From a virus: a DNA stretch of 31,759 nt. The stretch lies in the IMG/VR virus record IMGVR_UViG_3300020446_000046, positions 1-31,759 of that record; one strand, 5' to 3'. Numbering within the stretch: position 1 is the stretch's first letter; each line of letters begins with the position of its first letter. Shown piece after piece: positions 7,301 to 14,888 of the stretch. The notes under the pieces were generated by a model. The model ran no database searches, had not been told where the DNA came from, and worked only from the letters and a program-made list of their open reading frames with translations. The position numbers and the translations under genes are program-made.

Positions 7301-10097
7301 TGTTCGGCGTAGTTTTACCGAATGTAAGCATTAATTGTACAAATTCAGAAGAATACTGCACGTTAACATAAGCTACTGACCAATGATATGTATCACCTGA
7401 TGTATTACCAACAGTACTACTCATGTATCGCGATGTAGAATAATGATCATACACGTAATAATACCGGTGATCCATGAATGTATAATTGTAGTATATCCAA
7501 TAATTACTAGAATTATACTGACCATCAGTAGCGCCATGCGCAGCATCAGAACCAAAGGTTACATCCATATAATAAGGTATTTGCGTATACTGTTGCCATG
7601 GAGTAGCAAGTCTGAAAATACCGTATGACTTAGCATCAGTAGTTTCAAATAAGTTTTTAGGTGTTGTAAGATCAAAATTACCTACATAAGTATCAGCGTA
7701 ATTGTAATAGCTTTGGCTCTTAACATACGAACCATTTTTAACAACGCCTAAGTAGTTTGATGAATATCTTGTATTAACATAATCAAAACCCGGTGTACTT
7801 AATCCGGCTTCACCACTTGATGTAAGTCTTTCTGAGTTACCACTATGGTTTGATGTTCTAAAGTCTTGATGATTGCTAAAATCACTGTGATTGTCAACGT
7901 GATTCTGTACAGCATCATTTATTGTTTGTGCGAAATATGGAGCATTACCTTGAGTACCTAATTTCCATCGTGGAGCCAATGCACCACTTGGTACGGCTGG
8001 TAAAGTAGGATTACCTACTTTGCTCAATACCATTTCATCTCCGTCAATAAGACCATGCTGATCGACATAGAATGAGTTAGCGTTTGGATTGGCAACGTTA
8101 CCTACAATATTGTAAGCTCCGTTTGAATCACCTACCGCGGTTGCTATTCTAGAACCACCTATTTTAAATCTATCAGGAGAAACAACATCAATAGTATAAT
8201 CACCATCAGCTAATGTTGTGTTGCTTCGAGTATCTCCCATATAACTACCAGAGTTAACTGTAGGTGCAGAACCTGATTTAGTAGCGAAAGTAATTGTGTC
8301 GCCTTGCGCTAATCCATGACTTTGAGAAAAGAATGTATCTGCTTCTTCATCGTATATGAATGGGAATACAAACATACGGCGAGAAGACCAATAGTAATTA
8401 TAAGTACCGGAATAGTAATATGTTTGAAATCTAAAATAGCCACTACTATATGTGTAGGTATAACTATTCCATGAGTAGCTTCTCCATCTACCAAAGTCTT
8501 CGATTGGATTCCATCGCGATGGATGGAGACTTGGTGTTTGGTTATCATACTCAGGAAAGTCTGTATATAAGTAGTGGTTACCACCATAAACGTTATAATA
8601 GTTTTGATATTCTGGTCTGTAATAATCCATCCATCTTGCGCTATAGCCAGGATACTGATAGTTACGAGTCATGACCATTAGGCCATCTTCTTTTTTATCG
8701 CCTAACCCGTAAAAAGTTTGTCCTGTGTTTGGATCTGACTTGCCTCCTTGACGCATATCGTAACCAGAATAATTAGCAGTACCATACCAGTAACCCCAAG
8801 TATAGTGATAAGTATATGAGTTTCTATAACTTTTACTTGAGTATCTTAATTCATATACTAGGTGCAATGAATGCTGTGCTACGGATGTATCTCCTGCACT
8901 GCTAAAGCTAATTGCACTACCGTTTTGTGAAGTTGTTAGCTGAATATTATTAGCATCTACTCTTTTTACATAATAGATTTCGAATCTATCTAAACCGCCT
9001 ATACCTTGAGCACCAGCTGGTGGGACATATAAAAGAGTGTAGTTGGTGTTCATATTGTGGCTAGGCCAGCTAATAGTATTAGAGGCTACGTCTACGTCTG
9101 AAGCAGGAAAGTATCGACTGTATCGACCACGTAATTCGTTTGTTTTTGTTTTAGATAAATCTAGAGGTACTTCTCTAGTAAATGTATTTCTTTTATCAAT
9201 AATAGGATCACCGTCTGGCGCAGTTTTATTATCTGTAATTTTAAGAGATTTAGATGCAATAGTATTAACTAAGTAAAACTGTGATCCTTCGACAAAACCA
9301 TGAACGTCCGGCGTATTAATTCTAAGGGTTGATGGATCTAATTCATTTGTTTCTAAACCCGAATCTTGAGCATATGGAATTTGAGAACCAGCATAAAACG
9401 ATCCAGGCGTAACAGCAGAATAAAGAGAACCGATAGCACCAGTAACAGTTTGAGGAGCATTTGCTCTATAAAAGAAATTATTTGAATCTGCAGAAATAAT
9501 TAGGAATTTACCTTCTGCAGTTCTAAAGTCTAGACCAGATACATCGATAGGCGTACCGACAACAAGATTATGAGCATCTGTACATGAAACTTTAATAACA
9601 TCAGAACCAGTAGTAGCAGTAATTGTTTCAACAATAGGTAAAGCAGTATCACCATCGGCAACGAAGAATGACGGAACGTTGTTTGATAGTTCTAATGTTT
9701 CCCATTTAGTTGGCTGCAATCCATATTCAAAGTCAGTATCGATTAAGTTTTCCGGAGTTGATACTCGAATCTTATGTACAGGATCAAGTAATGAGTCCGA
9801 GACTTCGATCTCCATTTCCGGATGATCAACAATAATTTGTACGTTAGATGTAGAATCAATAGCATATGCTGCTAAACTTGTTTCTAAATATAAAGTAGTA
9901 GTTTCATCTATCGTATTAAATACCGCGCCTTTATGTCCTTTAGCACCATCAGCAAAATTAAATATAATCGTTCCACCGCTATTAGGAGTAACATCTGTAA
10001 TTAATTGAAACTGTTCTGCTCGATAAAAGCCCTTTACGGTAATTGTATCACTATCAGAATTGATACTATAGTCTGTTGCTAAAATCTTCTTTGCCAT
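4392..10097 (-). CDS. Very large virion structural protein (1901 residues), marine T4-like fibre/baseplate-associated family
   Basis: No enzyme motif is visible. The C-terminal half carries signatures I recall from large structural proteins of marine T4-like phages: GAGTAPLSQITRQTRKYFRY with YQSGKGIQ (~1282-1308), NRMQLKLNEVG (~1768) and NGPDILTV (~1865). Six or more short units with an H-x-L/F-x-x-G pattern recur (near 175, 265, 593, 681, 1106 and 1339), resembling the small beta domains repeated in phage structural proteins. Two stretches, ~419-570 and ~775-970, are exceptionally tyrosine-rich. An AGGATAAAAG Shine-Dalgarno region precedes the ATG, 4 bases after the upstream gene. A role as a tail fibre, whisker or baseplate protein is likely, but the T4 counterpart is unknown. 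Its coding sequence takes about 18% of the window. Confidence 0.82.
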   Translation of the reverse strand: MAKKILATDYSINSDSDTITVKGFYRAEQFQLITDVTPNSGGTIIFNFADGAKGHKGAVFNTIDETTTLYLETSLAAYAIDSTSNVQIIVDHPEMEIEVSDSLLDPVHKIRVSTPENLIDTDFEYGLQPTKWETLELSNNVPSFFVADGDTALPIVETITATTGSDVIKVSCTDAHNLVVGTPIDVSGLDFRTAEGKFLIISADSNNFFYRANAPQTVTGAIGSLYSAVTPGSFYAGSQIPYAQDSGLETNELDPSTLRINTPDVHGFVEGSQFYLVNTIASKSLKITDNKTAPDGDPIIDKRNTFTREVPLDLSKTKTNELRGRYSRYFPASDVDVASNTISWPSHNMNTNYTLLYVPPAGAQGIGGLDRFEIYYVKRVDANNIQLTTSQNGSAISFSSAGDTSVAQHSLHLVYELRYSSKSYRNSYTYHYTWGYWYGTANYSGYDMRQGGKSDPNTGQTFYGLGDKKEDGLMVMTRNYQYPGYSARWMDYYRPEYQNYYNVYGGNHYLYTDFPEYDNQTPSLHPSRWNPIEDFGRWRSYSWNSYTYTYSSGYFRFQTYYYSGTYNYYWSSRRMFVFPFIYDEEADTFFSQSHGLAQGDTITFATKSGSAPTVNSGSYMGDTRSNTTLADGDYTIDVVSPDRFKIGGSRIATAVGDSNGAYNIVGNVANPNANSFYVDQHGLIDGDEMVLSKVGNPTLPAVPSGALAPRWKLGTQGNAPYFAQTINDAVQNHVDNHSDFSNHQDFRTSNHSGNSERLTSSGEAGLSTPGFDYVNTRYSSNYLGVVKNGSYVKSQSYYNYADTYVGNFDLTTPKNLFETTDAKSYGIFRLATPWQQYTQIPYYMDVTFGSDAAHGATDGQYNSSNYWIYYNYTFMDHRYYYVYDHYSTSRYMSSTVGNTSGDTYHWSVAYVNVQYSSEFVQLMLTFGKTTPNKGWSGYSTNGSGLYTYNYRYNSYNSYSYLYNSSYNQDEVTVRLFFAGNTSFNFNNSKMVNLVNAIIQGVDANFLNPSFTVGDTLTANVINNNRFSVSNAGALIDLTDSGSGFDSANLMKFALSDVQGAADGSYSAESVGDEFITLNTPFLVEGNTEILKADSADSSTIQTFGGHNFLSGTKVVYSHSSDSGLGGLQNGNTYYVHAIDDNYLSLHGNGQDAIVGINPIQLASDSAGGAQLHQITTTSIAGRTGASGTVIVRDGSKKVTGNQTLFKRFFKSGDTIFFKNDSSTPGRLDEHTIAVISDDENMELTTPANFSKSDATHFVKTNIYAKPDGYSVHRPFDGGVEIGAGTAPLSQITRQTRKYFRYQSGKGIQTSLAINFNPPVILETINSLDTTVRCRTKYPHRLAVGMQITIEGASDGAYNGVQSVASVVDDYNFTYTAAQAPNASIPSGIIQYVVNGYSGSFVRAGMFDNQNGFFFEWDGTVLHCVRRSSTTQLSGTVEAVKGSGRIVGTNTNFSGQLVRNDKVVIRGQTYKIVKINSRTELFVQPQYRGISSDGIILTKTVDVRVAQSDWNLDKCDGSGKQGFNLNTSKIQMAYMDYSWYGAGKIRFGFKDRKGHVRYAHEFIHNNRLDEAYMRSGNLPAKYEIENDENPTYAPTLFHWGTSVIMDGTFDDDNAYLFTAPSKNLTFTNGQTNSANTNGNSSLSYRYNRGTRQYDFYVRLPFSSSDASKFNTGTKLYTSNNELNGQEVAYTDYSGSTFRVHIYISSGYSFPGSGTYPVVSSGTTVNIGAPASGGDDVNLGTDVIPLVSLRLAPSVDNNLTGDLGERDIINRMQLKLNEVGMILTHDCEVKLILNGDISTVSWENVRSPSLSQLIKHESGDQITGGNEVFSFRASGGADGTSSTSNFSLGDLVDMGNSILGGNGIFPNGPDILTVAVQVVDTSSINASQPFTASSRITWGESQA

Positions 10098-10101
10098 TCT
10101 T

Positions 10102-10467
10102 TTATCCTAACGCAATTGCAAATGCTATAGCTTCGGCCTCAGAGACACCGCCGCCTCCACCACCTCCGCCACCACCAGCGAAATTCGGTAAATTAATTGT
10201 AGGTCCTAAGGCACTTAAGTTATTAAGAATTGTATTACCATCTACATCCAGATCTGTTGTAACATTTAAATCATTAGTTACGTTAACGTCTCTTGTAACA
10301 TTTGCATCTCTTGTAATATCAATATCTCTACCGACATGTATATCATTATCAATATGCATGTCGTTTGACATGTGAATGTCTCTAAACTTTAATGCTGTAT
10401 GTCCAAGGTCAGCATTGGTGTGACCAGGAATTAAACCATCTTCTACTCTAAATGCTGCTTTTGCCAT
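10102..10467 (-). CDS. Small hexapeptide-repeat fibre protein with polyglycine linker
   Basis: The product has 121 residues. From about residue 33 to 80 there are eight tandem six-residue units of the form x-x-D-h-x-h/N-V, such as DNDIHV, GRDIDI, TRDANV, TRDVNV, TNDLNV and TTDLDV. This period fits a trimeric beta-helix or beta-solenoid fibre shaft. A run of ten glycines follows and leads to a short Ala/Ile-rich tail (SEAEAIAFAIALG). The N-terminus (AAFRVEDGLIPG) resembles starts of short fibre or whisker proteins of marine phages. The start is set by AGAGG 7 bases upstream. A late promoter lies directly before the gene, and it precedes the 1901-residue protein by 4 bases, so the two may assemble together. 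Function is inferred. Confidence 0.75.
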   Translation of the reverse strand: MAKAAFRVEDGLIPGHTNADLGHTALKFRDIHMSNDMHIDNDIHVGRDIDITRDANVTRDVNVTNDLNVTTDLDVDGNTILNNLSALGPTINLPNFAGGGGGGGGGGVSEAEAIAFAIALG

Positions 10468-10489
10468 ATCAACCTCTTTAATTTGATTC

Positions 10490-10497
10490 TATTTATA
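10490..10497 (-). promoter_or_regulatory. T4-type late promoter core before the hexapeptide fibre gene
   Basis: An exact TATAAATA lies in the 33-base intergenic gap on the minus strand. The predicted start is about 10484 with a 17-base leader containing AGAGG. It would drive the small fibre gene, the 1901-residue gene and the short modular fibre. Confidence 0.7.
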
Positions 10498-10500
10498 TAC

Positions 10501-10935
10501 TTACGTCGTAACCGGCGTGTCAATTCTTTTAAATGAAAACTTCAATCCAGCATGTCCTTGAGGATCTGCTAGTAACGAAACCTGATCAGACCCGTCAATG
10601 CTACAATCGTACATTACTAAAGTTCCAGCTGCATGCAACAACGTACCATATGAAGTAAGAGTTGCACTATCACCGGTATGCGTTACAAATACCTGTCCAG
10701 CTTGATGATCACTGTCGCCCGAAGTTTGACATATGATATCATAGTGAGCAGCTCTAATCGTAGTTCCATCAAATGTATTAATTGCTGTTTCTGCTGAGTC
10801 TGCTATAGTAGCGCTTCCAGTAAATATTTCAGGAGCTTCCGGTGCAGCACTATCTGCAAATTCACCCTTTAATCTTATATCGCCAGTAGGCGTTGATGAA
10901 AAAGTTTGTGATAATAATCTTGCCTTTGTCGCCAT
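10501..10935 (-). CDS. Virion-associated beta-rich protein, marine phage family
   Basis: The product has 144 residues from the ATG at 10935 (MATKARLLSQ). An upstream ATG at 10947 exists, but the 10935 start forms a TAATG overlap with the previous stop and has TTGGAG 8 bases upstream, so I prefer it. The pattern of an exposed IRAAHYDI strand, HQAGQVFVTHTGDSATLTSYG, and SLLADPQGHAGLKFSFKR matches a beta-sandwich module I have seen recurrently in cyanophage and pelagiphage structural proteins. No T4 counterpart is known to me. It is the last gene of the unit that starts at the tube-fold gene. A structural role is inferred from family resemblance and context. Confidence 0.7.
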   Translation of the reverse strand: MATKARLLSQTFSSTPTGDIRLKGEFADSAAPEAPEIFTGSATIADSAETAINTFDGTTIRAAHYDIICQTSGDSDHQAGQVFVTHTGDSATLTSYGTLLHAAGTLVMYDCSIDGSDQVSLLADPQGHAGLKFSFKRIDTPVTT

Positions 10936-11276
10936 TATGAACTCCAAGTCTGTATTGCGCCACCGCCACCACTTTCGGCATTGGCAAGTTGTACTCTTAG
11001 TGTGCTTATTAAAGTATTTGCAGAGTCTGCTGATGCTTGTGCTGCTACAGCTGCGTCAGCAGCTTTAACTAGATAGATATCATTCGTAAAGTCTAGAACA
11101 TGATTATTATTATAAGAAGAATCTAGTGTTCCATCAGACTCAATTAAAATAATATCATTACTATTGTCTAGAACAGGAGAAGAATCGCCATAGATATAAT
11201 CATTGACATATCCGTCTTGATTCCATGGCGTATCTAAGTGATACGTTGAATCTGTATAACCCGTTCTTACTGGCAT
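10935..11276 (-). CDS. Small hypothetical virion-cluster protein, 113 residues
   Basis: No family is recognised. The N-terminal half is Asn/Asp/Tyr/Ser-rich (for example DNSNDIILIESDGTLDSSY and DFTNDIYLVK). Residues ~70-100 are Ala-rich with helical, coiled-coil-like character (KAADAAVAAQASADSANTL). The end is a glycine run followed by AIQTWSS. The stop overlaps the next ATG as TAATG, which implies coupled translation with the 144-residue beta-rich protein, so the two may be partners. A minor structural component is possible. Confidence 0.65.
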   Translation of the reverse strand: MPVRTGYTDSTYHLDTPWNQDGYVNDYIYGDSSPVLDNSNDIILIESDGTLDSSYNNNHVLDFTNDIYLVKAADAAVAAQASADSANTLISTLRVQLANAESGGGGAIQTWSS

Positions 11277-11279
11277 ATA

Positions 11280-12503
11280 TTAAGTTCCTGCTTCCGGAAA
11301 TAGATAAACTGCACTACGTGAATGTTCTTGAGAATAACCCCAACTGTAAGTATAACCAGTGTCTGATGATGTTGGAGATCCAACTTTATATGCTCTAAAT
11401 GCTCTATATGCATTGCCGTCGCCATCAGTAACACGTTCACCACTGTAGAAAGTATCGTCACCGGTTCTCCATATACCCATTAGTCTAGAGAATTCTTTAT
11501 AATCACTATGATAATAATTTGCAGTAACAGGTAGACCTATATGTGGCACATACAATAGAGGCTGCATTACAAATCCTGCGTTACCGTTTGCAACTGGTGT
11601 TCTACCAAGAATTTCATACCACGGTGGCGGAAATAAACTATTGTAACTATCATATGTAGTATTTGTTGAGTACTGACCCATTATATAAGAACTTGTATAG
11701 GAATCACTGCTATTATTTCCTGTTGGGTAGTATCTACCAAATCTCTGCACTTTACCAATATTATTTCCTGCTCGTTTACCGGAAGTACTAGTAGAACCTA
11801 CTGTGTTATTACTTTCTAAATTAAATTCTGAATGATATATTGCAACAGTAGGACAGTGATATTGAAATTGTGCTCGAGTATGATTGTCATAGTTTGCTTG
11901 ATATTCTTGGTCAGCCATAATAAAAATCATATCTGAATAACTACTACCTAATGGACTCATATTTAATTTAAGAACAAAAACTTTATCATTAAGAATTCCT
12001 TCAAGCGAATGCCAATAGTAAGGAGTAGTGTAACCAGCTGATGGATCATAAGTAGAACCAGCATCTAACCAGCCATTCAATGAATTAGGAAAATCATTGT
12101 TGATACCTGTCACAGAGTTTGTTACATCTGTTCCCATCCTAGGTGTCATGGCATAAGTATTTTCGCTCCTAATGTGAACAGCTCTTTGCATATCTGCATT
12201 AGTATTATCTTGAAGATATCCATGGTGTCTTTTATAAAACTGAATAAAATAATCATCACTGGTTGCAGATGATGAAGTATTTCTATTACAACCTGTTTCA
12301 TGATAGATACCTGTAGAAGGCCGTGTACCAGTAATTACTGATGATGATGTATTATGCACAGTAGTATTAAGTCCTGAAGTAGAAGTGATACTACCCATAA
12401 TCACGCCACGAAGATCTTCTAAAACATATCTCCTATATGATGCATAGTTTGTGTTGTTTGGCCCACCAAAACTTGTGCCGTTACTTACTAGTTTAAAATA
12501 CAT
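11280..12503 (-). CDS. Hypothetical Tyr/Ser/Asn-rich virion protein, 407 residues
   Basis: The start is the ATG at 12503 (MYFKLVSNG), which shares its A with the previous stop as TAATG and has GAGG upstream; an in-frame ATG at 12524 would add seven residues. No family is recognised. The sequence is rich in Tyr, Asn, Ser and Thr, with segments such as SYTSSYIMGQYSTNTTYDSY and YTYSWGYSQEHSRS that resemble in composition the tyrosine-rich parts of the 1901-residue protein. There is no signal peptide and no membrane segment. It sits in a late virion gene unit, so a surface, fibre or tail-associated structural protein is the likely role, without direct proof. Confidence 0.65.
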   Translation of the reverse strand: MYFKLVSNGTSFGGPNNTNYASYRRYVLEDLRGVIMGSITSTSGLNTTVHNTSSSVITGTRPSTGIYHETGCNRNTSSSATSDDYFIQFYKRHHGYLQDNTNADMQRAVHIRSENTYAMTPRMGTDVTNSVTGINNDFPNSLNGWLDAGSTYDPSAGYTTPYYWHSLEGILNDKVFVLKLNMSPLGSSYSDMIFIMADQEYQANYDNHTRAQFQYHCPTVAIYHSEFNLESNNTVGSTSTSGKRAGNNIGKVQRFGRYYPTGNNSSDSYTSSYIMGQYSTNTTYDSYNSLFPPPWYEILGRTPVANGNAGFVMQPLLYVPHIGLPVTANYYHSDYKEFSRLMGIWRTGDDTFYSGERVTDGDGNAYRAFRAYKVGSPTSSDTGYTYSWGYSQEHSRSAVYLFPEAGT

Positions 12504-12754
12504 TACTCTGTTACCTCTACGCAATCTGAGGAGAGCTGTATCTCTCCTGCCGAATCTTCGTATATAACAACACCGGTGAACAAGTCACCTTGCCATGTTG
12601 CAAAAGATCTCGGATGGTTAATATGTGAATTGGTGAATCTATTTGCTACTTTTTCCTGAGTGGCGTTTTCAATTTTGTACAGAACGATATTCTCGCTGCT
12701 GTCATAACCAAATTGTCTCGCCAATGCTGATTTGTGTTCTGCGCTTAACGCCAT
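12503..12754 (-). CDS. Small hypothetical protein, 83 residues
   Basis: A compact acidic protein with no recognised family and no signal peptide or membrane segment. The N-terminus is helical and charged (MALSAEHKSALARQFGYD); the C-terminal half looks beta-rich (TGVVIYEDSAGEIQLSSD). A TAGGAGA Shine-Dalgarno region precedes the ATG at 12754. The stop overlaps the next gene as TAATG, and it lies 10 bases after the cupredoxin-containing gene. Codon use and Asp-Ser content match its neighbours, which supports it as a real gene. Confidence 0.65.
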   Translation of the reverse strand: MALSAEHKSALARQFGYDSSENIVLYKIENATQEKVANRFTNSHINHPRSFATWQGDLFTGVVIYEDSAGEIQLSSDCVEVTE

Positions 12755-12764
12755 TGGTATTCTC

Positions 12765-14315
12765 CTATTTGTATACTATAACTAAACTTAAGTTGGCACC
12801 TGCTACTGTAGATCCAACTTGGGTGATATCAACTGTTAAGTAATCACCTGCATTCATTGTTTCTGTTAATCCTGTTAATGATCCACTTGTAGCACCTGCA
12901 GCAATAGAAGGTGTTGCAATAGATGAACCGTTTTTATTTACTCTAAGATTTAAACCGGCACCTGTTGGTGCAGTTTGTACATATGCAGCCATACTTTGTA
13001 ATGTAAGTGATCTTGGCGCATACCATCGTGCAGATCCATTCATTACGTATAATGTTAAGTTTTGAGTAAGTGTAGTATGTTGTTCTGTACTACCAACTCT
13101 TGCTGTTACATAATCTGAATCTATAACAGAGGTGACATCAGCTCTAGAACTTACGTAGTCTGAATCTACGATTGCAGAAACTGAAGCCGAGTCTACGCCA
13201 CTTACTCTAGCATTAATATATGCGGAGTCGATAAGACCTGCAGTGTATGCTGAATCTAATGCTGCGTCTCCAATTACCTCTTCTACTCGAGTTACGAATG
13301 ATGGAGTTAAATCCATGTAGTTTCGTAAATCTTGTGGAACATACTTTGCTTTTGTGCCATTCCATGTTAGACACATTTGTGGTACAATAGTAGGTGATTC
13401 TTTAATTCTTACACGAGTCTTATGCTGTTCTTGTGAATGTTGAAAATATAAGTATGTTTCACCGCTACCACTTGAATCTACTTTTAAATCTTTTATTGTT
13501 ATTGAACCATTCATTGCTTGGTGGTTACCACACTGGTAATCTAATGTGTCAGGCGCATCAGCCGGAACAACGAATGTCATAGTTGCAGTTGTGCCTGAAC
13601 TACCTTGAGCTCTTGAATTTGTAACACCCGAAGTATATTCACCGCCATAACTAGTTGCTGAATATTCTCCGTTACTATCTGTTGTCAAATAAAATGGATG
13701 TCCAGCTGTTGTAGAATCTAGTAAAAATTCGTATGTATTACCTCTATATAAAGGACCTAGTTCCGTGTTATTACCACTGGCGTTTCCGGAAAAAACGTAC
13801 GCGCCAGTAGTAGCACCAACATTATATTGAACTGTGGAGGTATTTAATGTTGGTGGGGTAAACGCGGCAGGAACTGACCACGTTAATCTTTGTGTTTTCT
13901 GAGGTGTTGATGTTACACCTTCAAACGCAATTGTGTTACTACTATCATATGTAACCCAATCAACTAAGTTTGCATCGCCTGGTTCTTCAATCCATTTTAA
14001 TTTTATCAAATGTGTTTGAGTAGAATTTCCATTTGTATTATATGCAGCAAAGTTATCTAGTTGATATGTACCTGCTTTATATAAAGGTATCTCACCTTCA
14101 TTCGATAATGTAATAGGAGCTCGAGCATATGGTAATGTAGTAGGATTCCATGACCACAACCAATGAGCATTCTGACCTGCACCTCGAACATCAACAGCAA
14201 AATTTAATGTTTCAGGTTCTATGGTATTATCAAATAAATTATTAAATTTTTCTACTGCTAATGCACCACTCGAATCTTTTATGGAAGCTGCTAGTTGTCT
14301 ATTTCTTGATACCAT
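12765..14315 (-). CDS. Virion structural protein with cupredoxin-like domain and DSAY repeats
   Basis: The product has 516 residues. Residues 1-155 form an N-terminal domain with a WLWSWNPTTLPYARAPITL signature seen in marine phage structural proteins. Residues ~160-275 look like a cupredoxin: HPFYL (His206), a TFVVPADAPDTLDYQC strand, and C262-x2-H265-x2-M268 in CGNHQAMNGSITI. These are the residues expected of a type 1 copper centre. Residues ~350-407 hold repeats around IDSAYINAR and VIDSDYVTAR. The last ~90 residues look like a beta-sandwich adhesion domain. It starts 2 bases after the tube-fold gene stop. A virion role is inferred from context; copper binding is predicted from the ligand pattern only. 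Confidence 0.75.
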   Translation of the reverse strand: MVSRNRQLAASIKDSSGALAVEKFNNLFDNTIEPETLNFAVDVRGAGQNAHWLWSWNPTTLPYARAPITLSNEGEIPLYKAGTYQLDNFAAYNTNGNSTQTHLIKLKWIEEPGDANLVDWVTYDSSNTIAFEGVTSTPQKTQRLTWSVPAAFTPPTLNTSTVQYNVGATTGAYVFSGNASGNNTELGPLYRGNTYEFLLDSTTAGHPFYLTTDSNGEYSATSYGGEYTSGVTNSRAQGSSGTTATMTFVVPADAPDTLDYQCGNHQAMNGSITIKDLKVDSSGSGETYLYFQHSQEQHKTRVRIKESPTIVPQMCLTWNGTKAKYVPQDLRNYMDLTPSFVTRVEEVIGDAALDSAYTAGLIDSAYINARVSGVDSASVSAIVDSDYVSSRADVTSVIDSDYVTARVGSTEQHTTLTQNLTLYVMNGSARWYAPRSLTLQSMAAYVQTAPTGAGLNLRVNKNGSSIATPSIAAGATSGSLTGLTETMNAGDYLTVDITQVGSTVAGANLSLVIVYK

Positions 14316-14316
14316 A

Positions 14317-14883
14317 TTATTGTCCTACCGTACCTGTAACACTAAAAGAATCTGTAATAGATCCTGTAGTTGCATTAACTGTTTTTAGTTCAAAGTAACT
14401 GAACCTAAATGTAGCTGGAAAGGTTATGAATTCTTGTCCGCCTGCTGTTGATAAGAATTGTATATCTCCTAATGATGTAGGCATTGCATCAACATATCTT
14501 ACTTGTACTGTCGTGTTATTATGACTTGATAGAATAGATAATGTTATGTCTGCATATGTAGGAGGCTTCTCTTTTCTTTGCATGGCTGTATGTGTATCAA
14601 GGTTCGTATGTTGATTCCTTAATATCCAACTATACATCTCTGTATAACTTTCCATGTTTTCATCTAAAAGTATTTCAGCCGATAGTTCATTAATAGTTAA
14701 TGACTCTCCAGGTAAAGGAATAGATTGCATTCTTCTAACCGGTACTTCGGCCGAAGGTATCAGTAATCCTGGATGCGTCACCTGCTGACAGAAGAACTCA
14801 AGGTTAGGAAAGTTCTTTCTATCAATAACTAGCTTAAAACTAGTAGGCTGTAAGTAATTAAAATTTTCTGTTAAGTTGCTCAT
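14317..14883 (-). CDS. Tail-tube-fold protein (gp19/gp54-like), 188 residues
   Basis: The layout parallels the tail tube protein at 20234: an N-terminal SFKLVIDRKNFPNLEFF strand, a QQVTHPG turn (compare VEAAELPG), VPVRRM, LPGESLTINELSAEILLDEN (compare GDRTFAEWTTTIINDTD), then a helix (YTEMYSWILRN) and closing strands. It therefore belongs to the tube-fold superfamily and is most likely a tube-end or baseplate tube protein (T4 has gp48, gp54 and gp3 besides gp19). Which of these it replaces cannot be decided here. It follows gene 23 after a strong terminator and has its own TATAAATA only 6 bases before the ATG. The fold call is firmer than the exact role. Confidence 0.75.
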   Translation of the reverse strand: MSNLTENFNYLQPTSFKLVIDRKNFPNLEFFCQQVTHPGLLIPSAEVPVRRMQSIPLPGESLTINELSAEILLDENMESYTEMYSWILRNQHTNLDTHTAMQRKEKPPTYADITLSILSSHNNTTVQVRYVDAMPTSLGDIQFLSTAGGQEFITFPATFRFSYFELKTVNATTGSITDSFSVTGTVGQ

Positions 14884-14888
14884 ACTGC

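Noticed and set aside
10076-10375. Plus-strand open frame with a proline run
   Set aside because: It is the antisense of the polyglycine and hexapeptide-repeat gene; the proline run mirrors the glycine codons. No ribosome site or promoter supports it.
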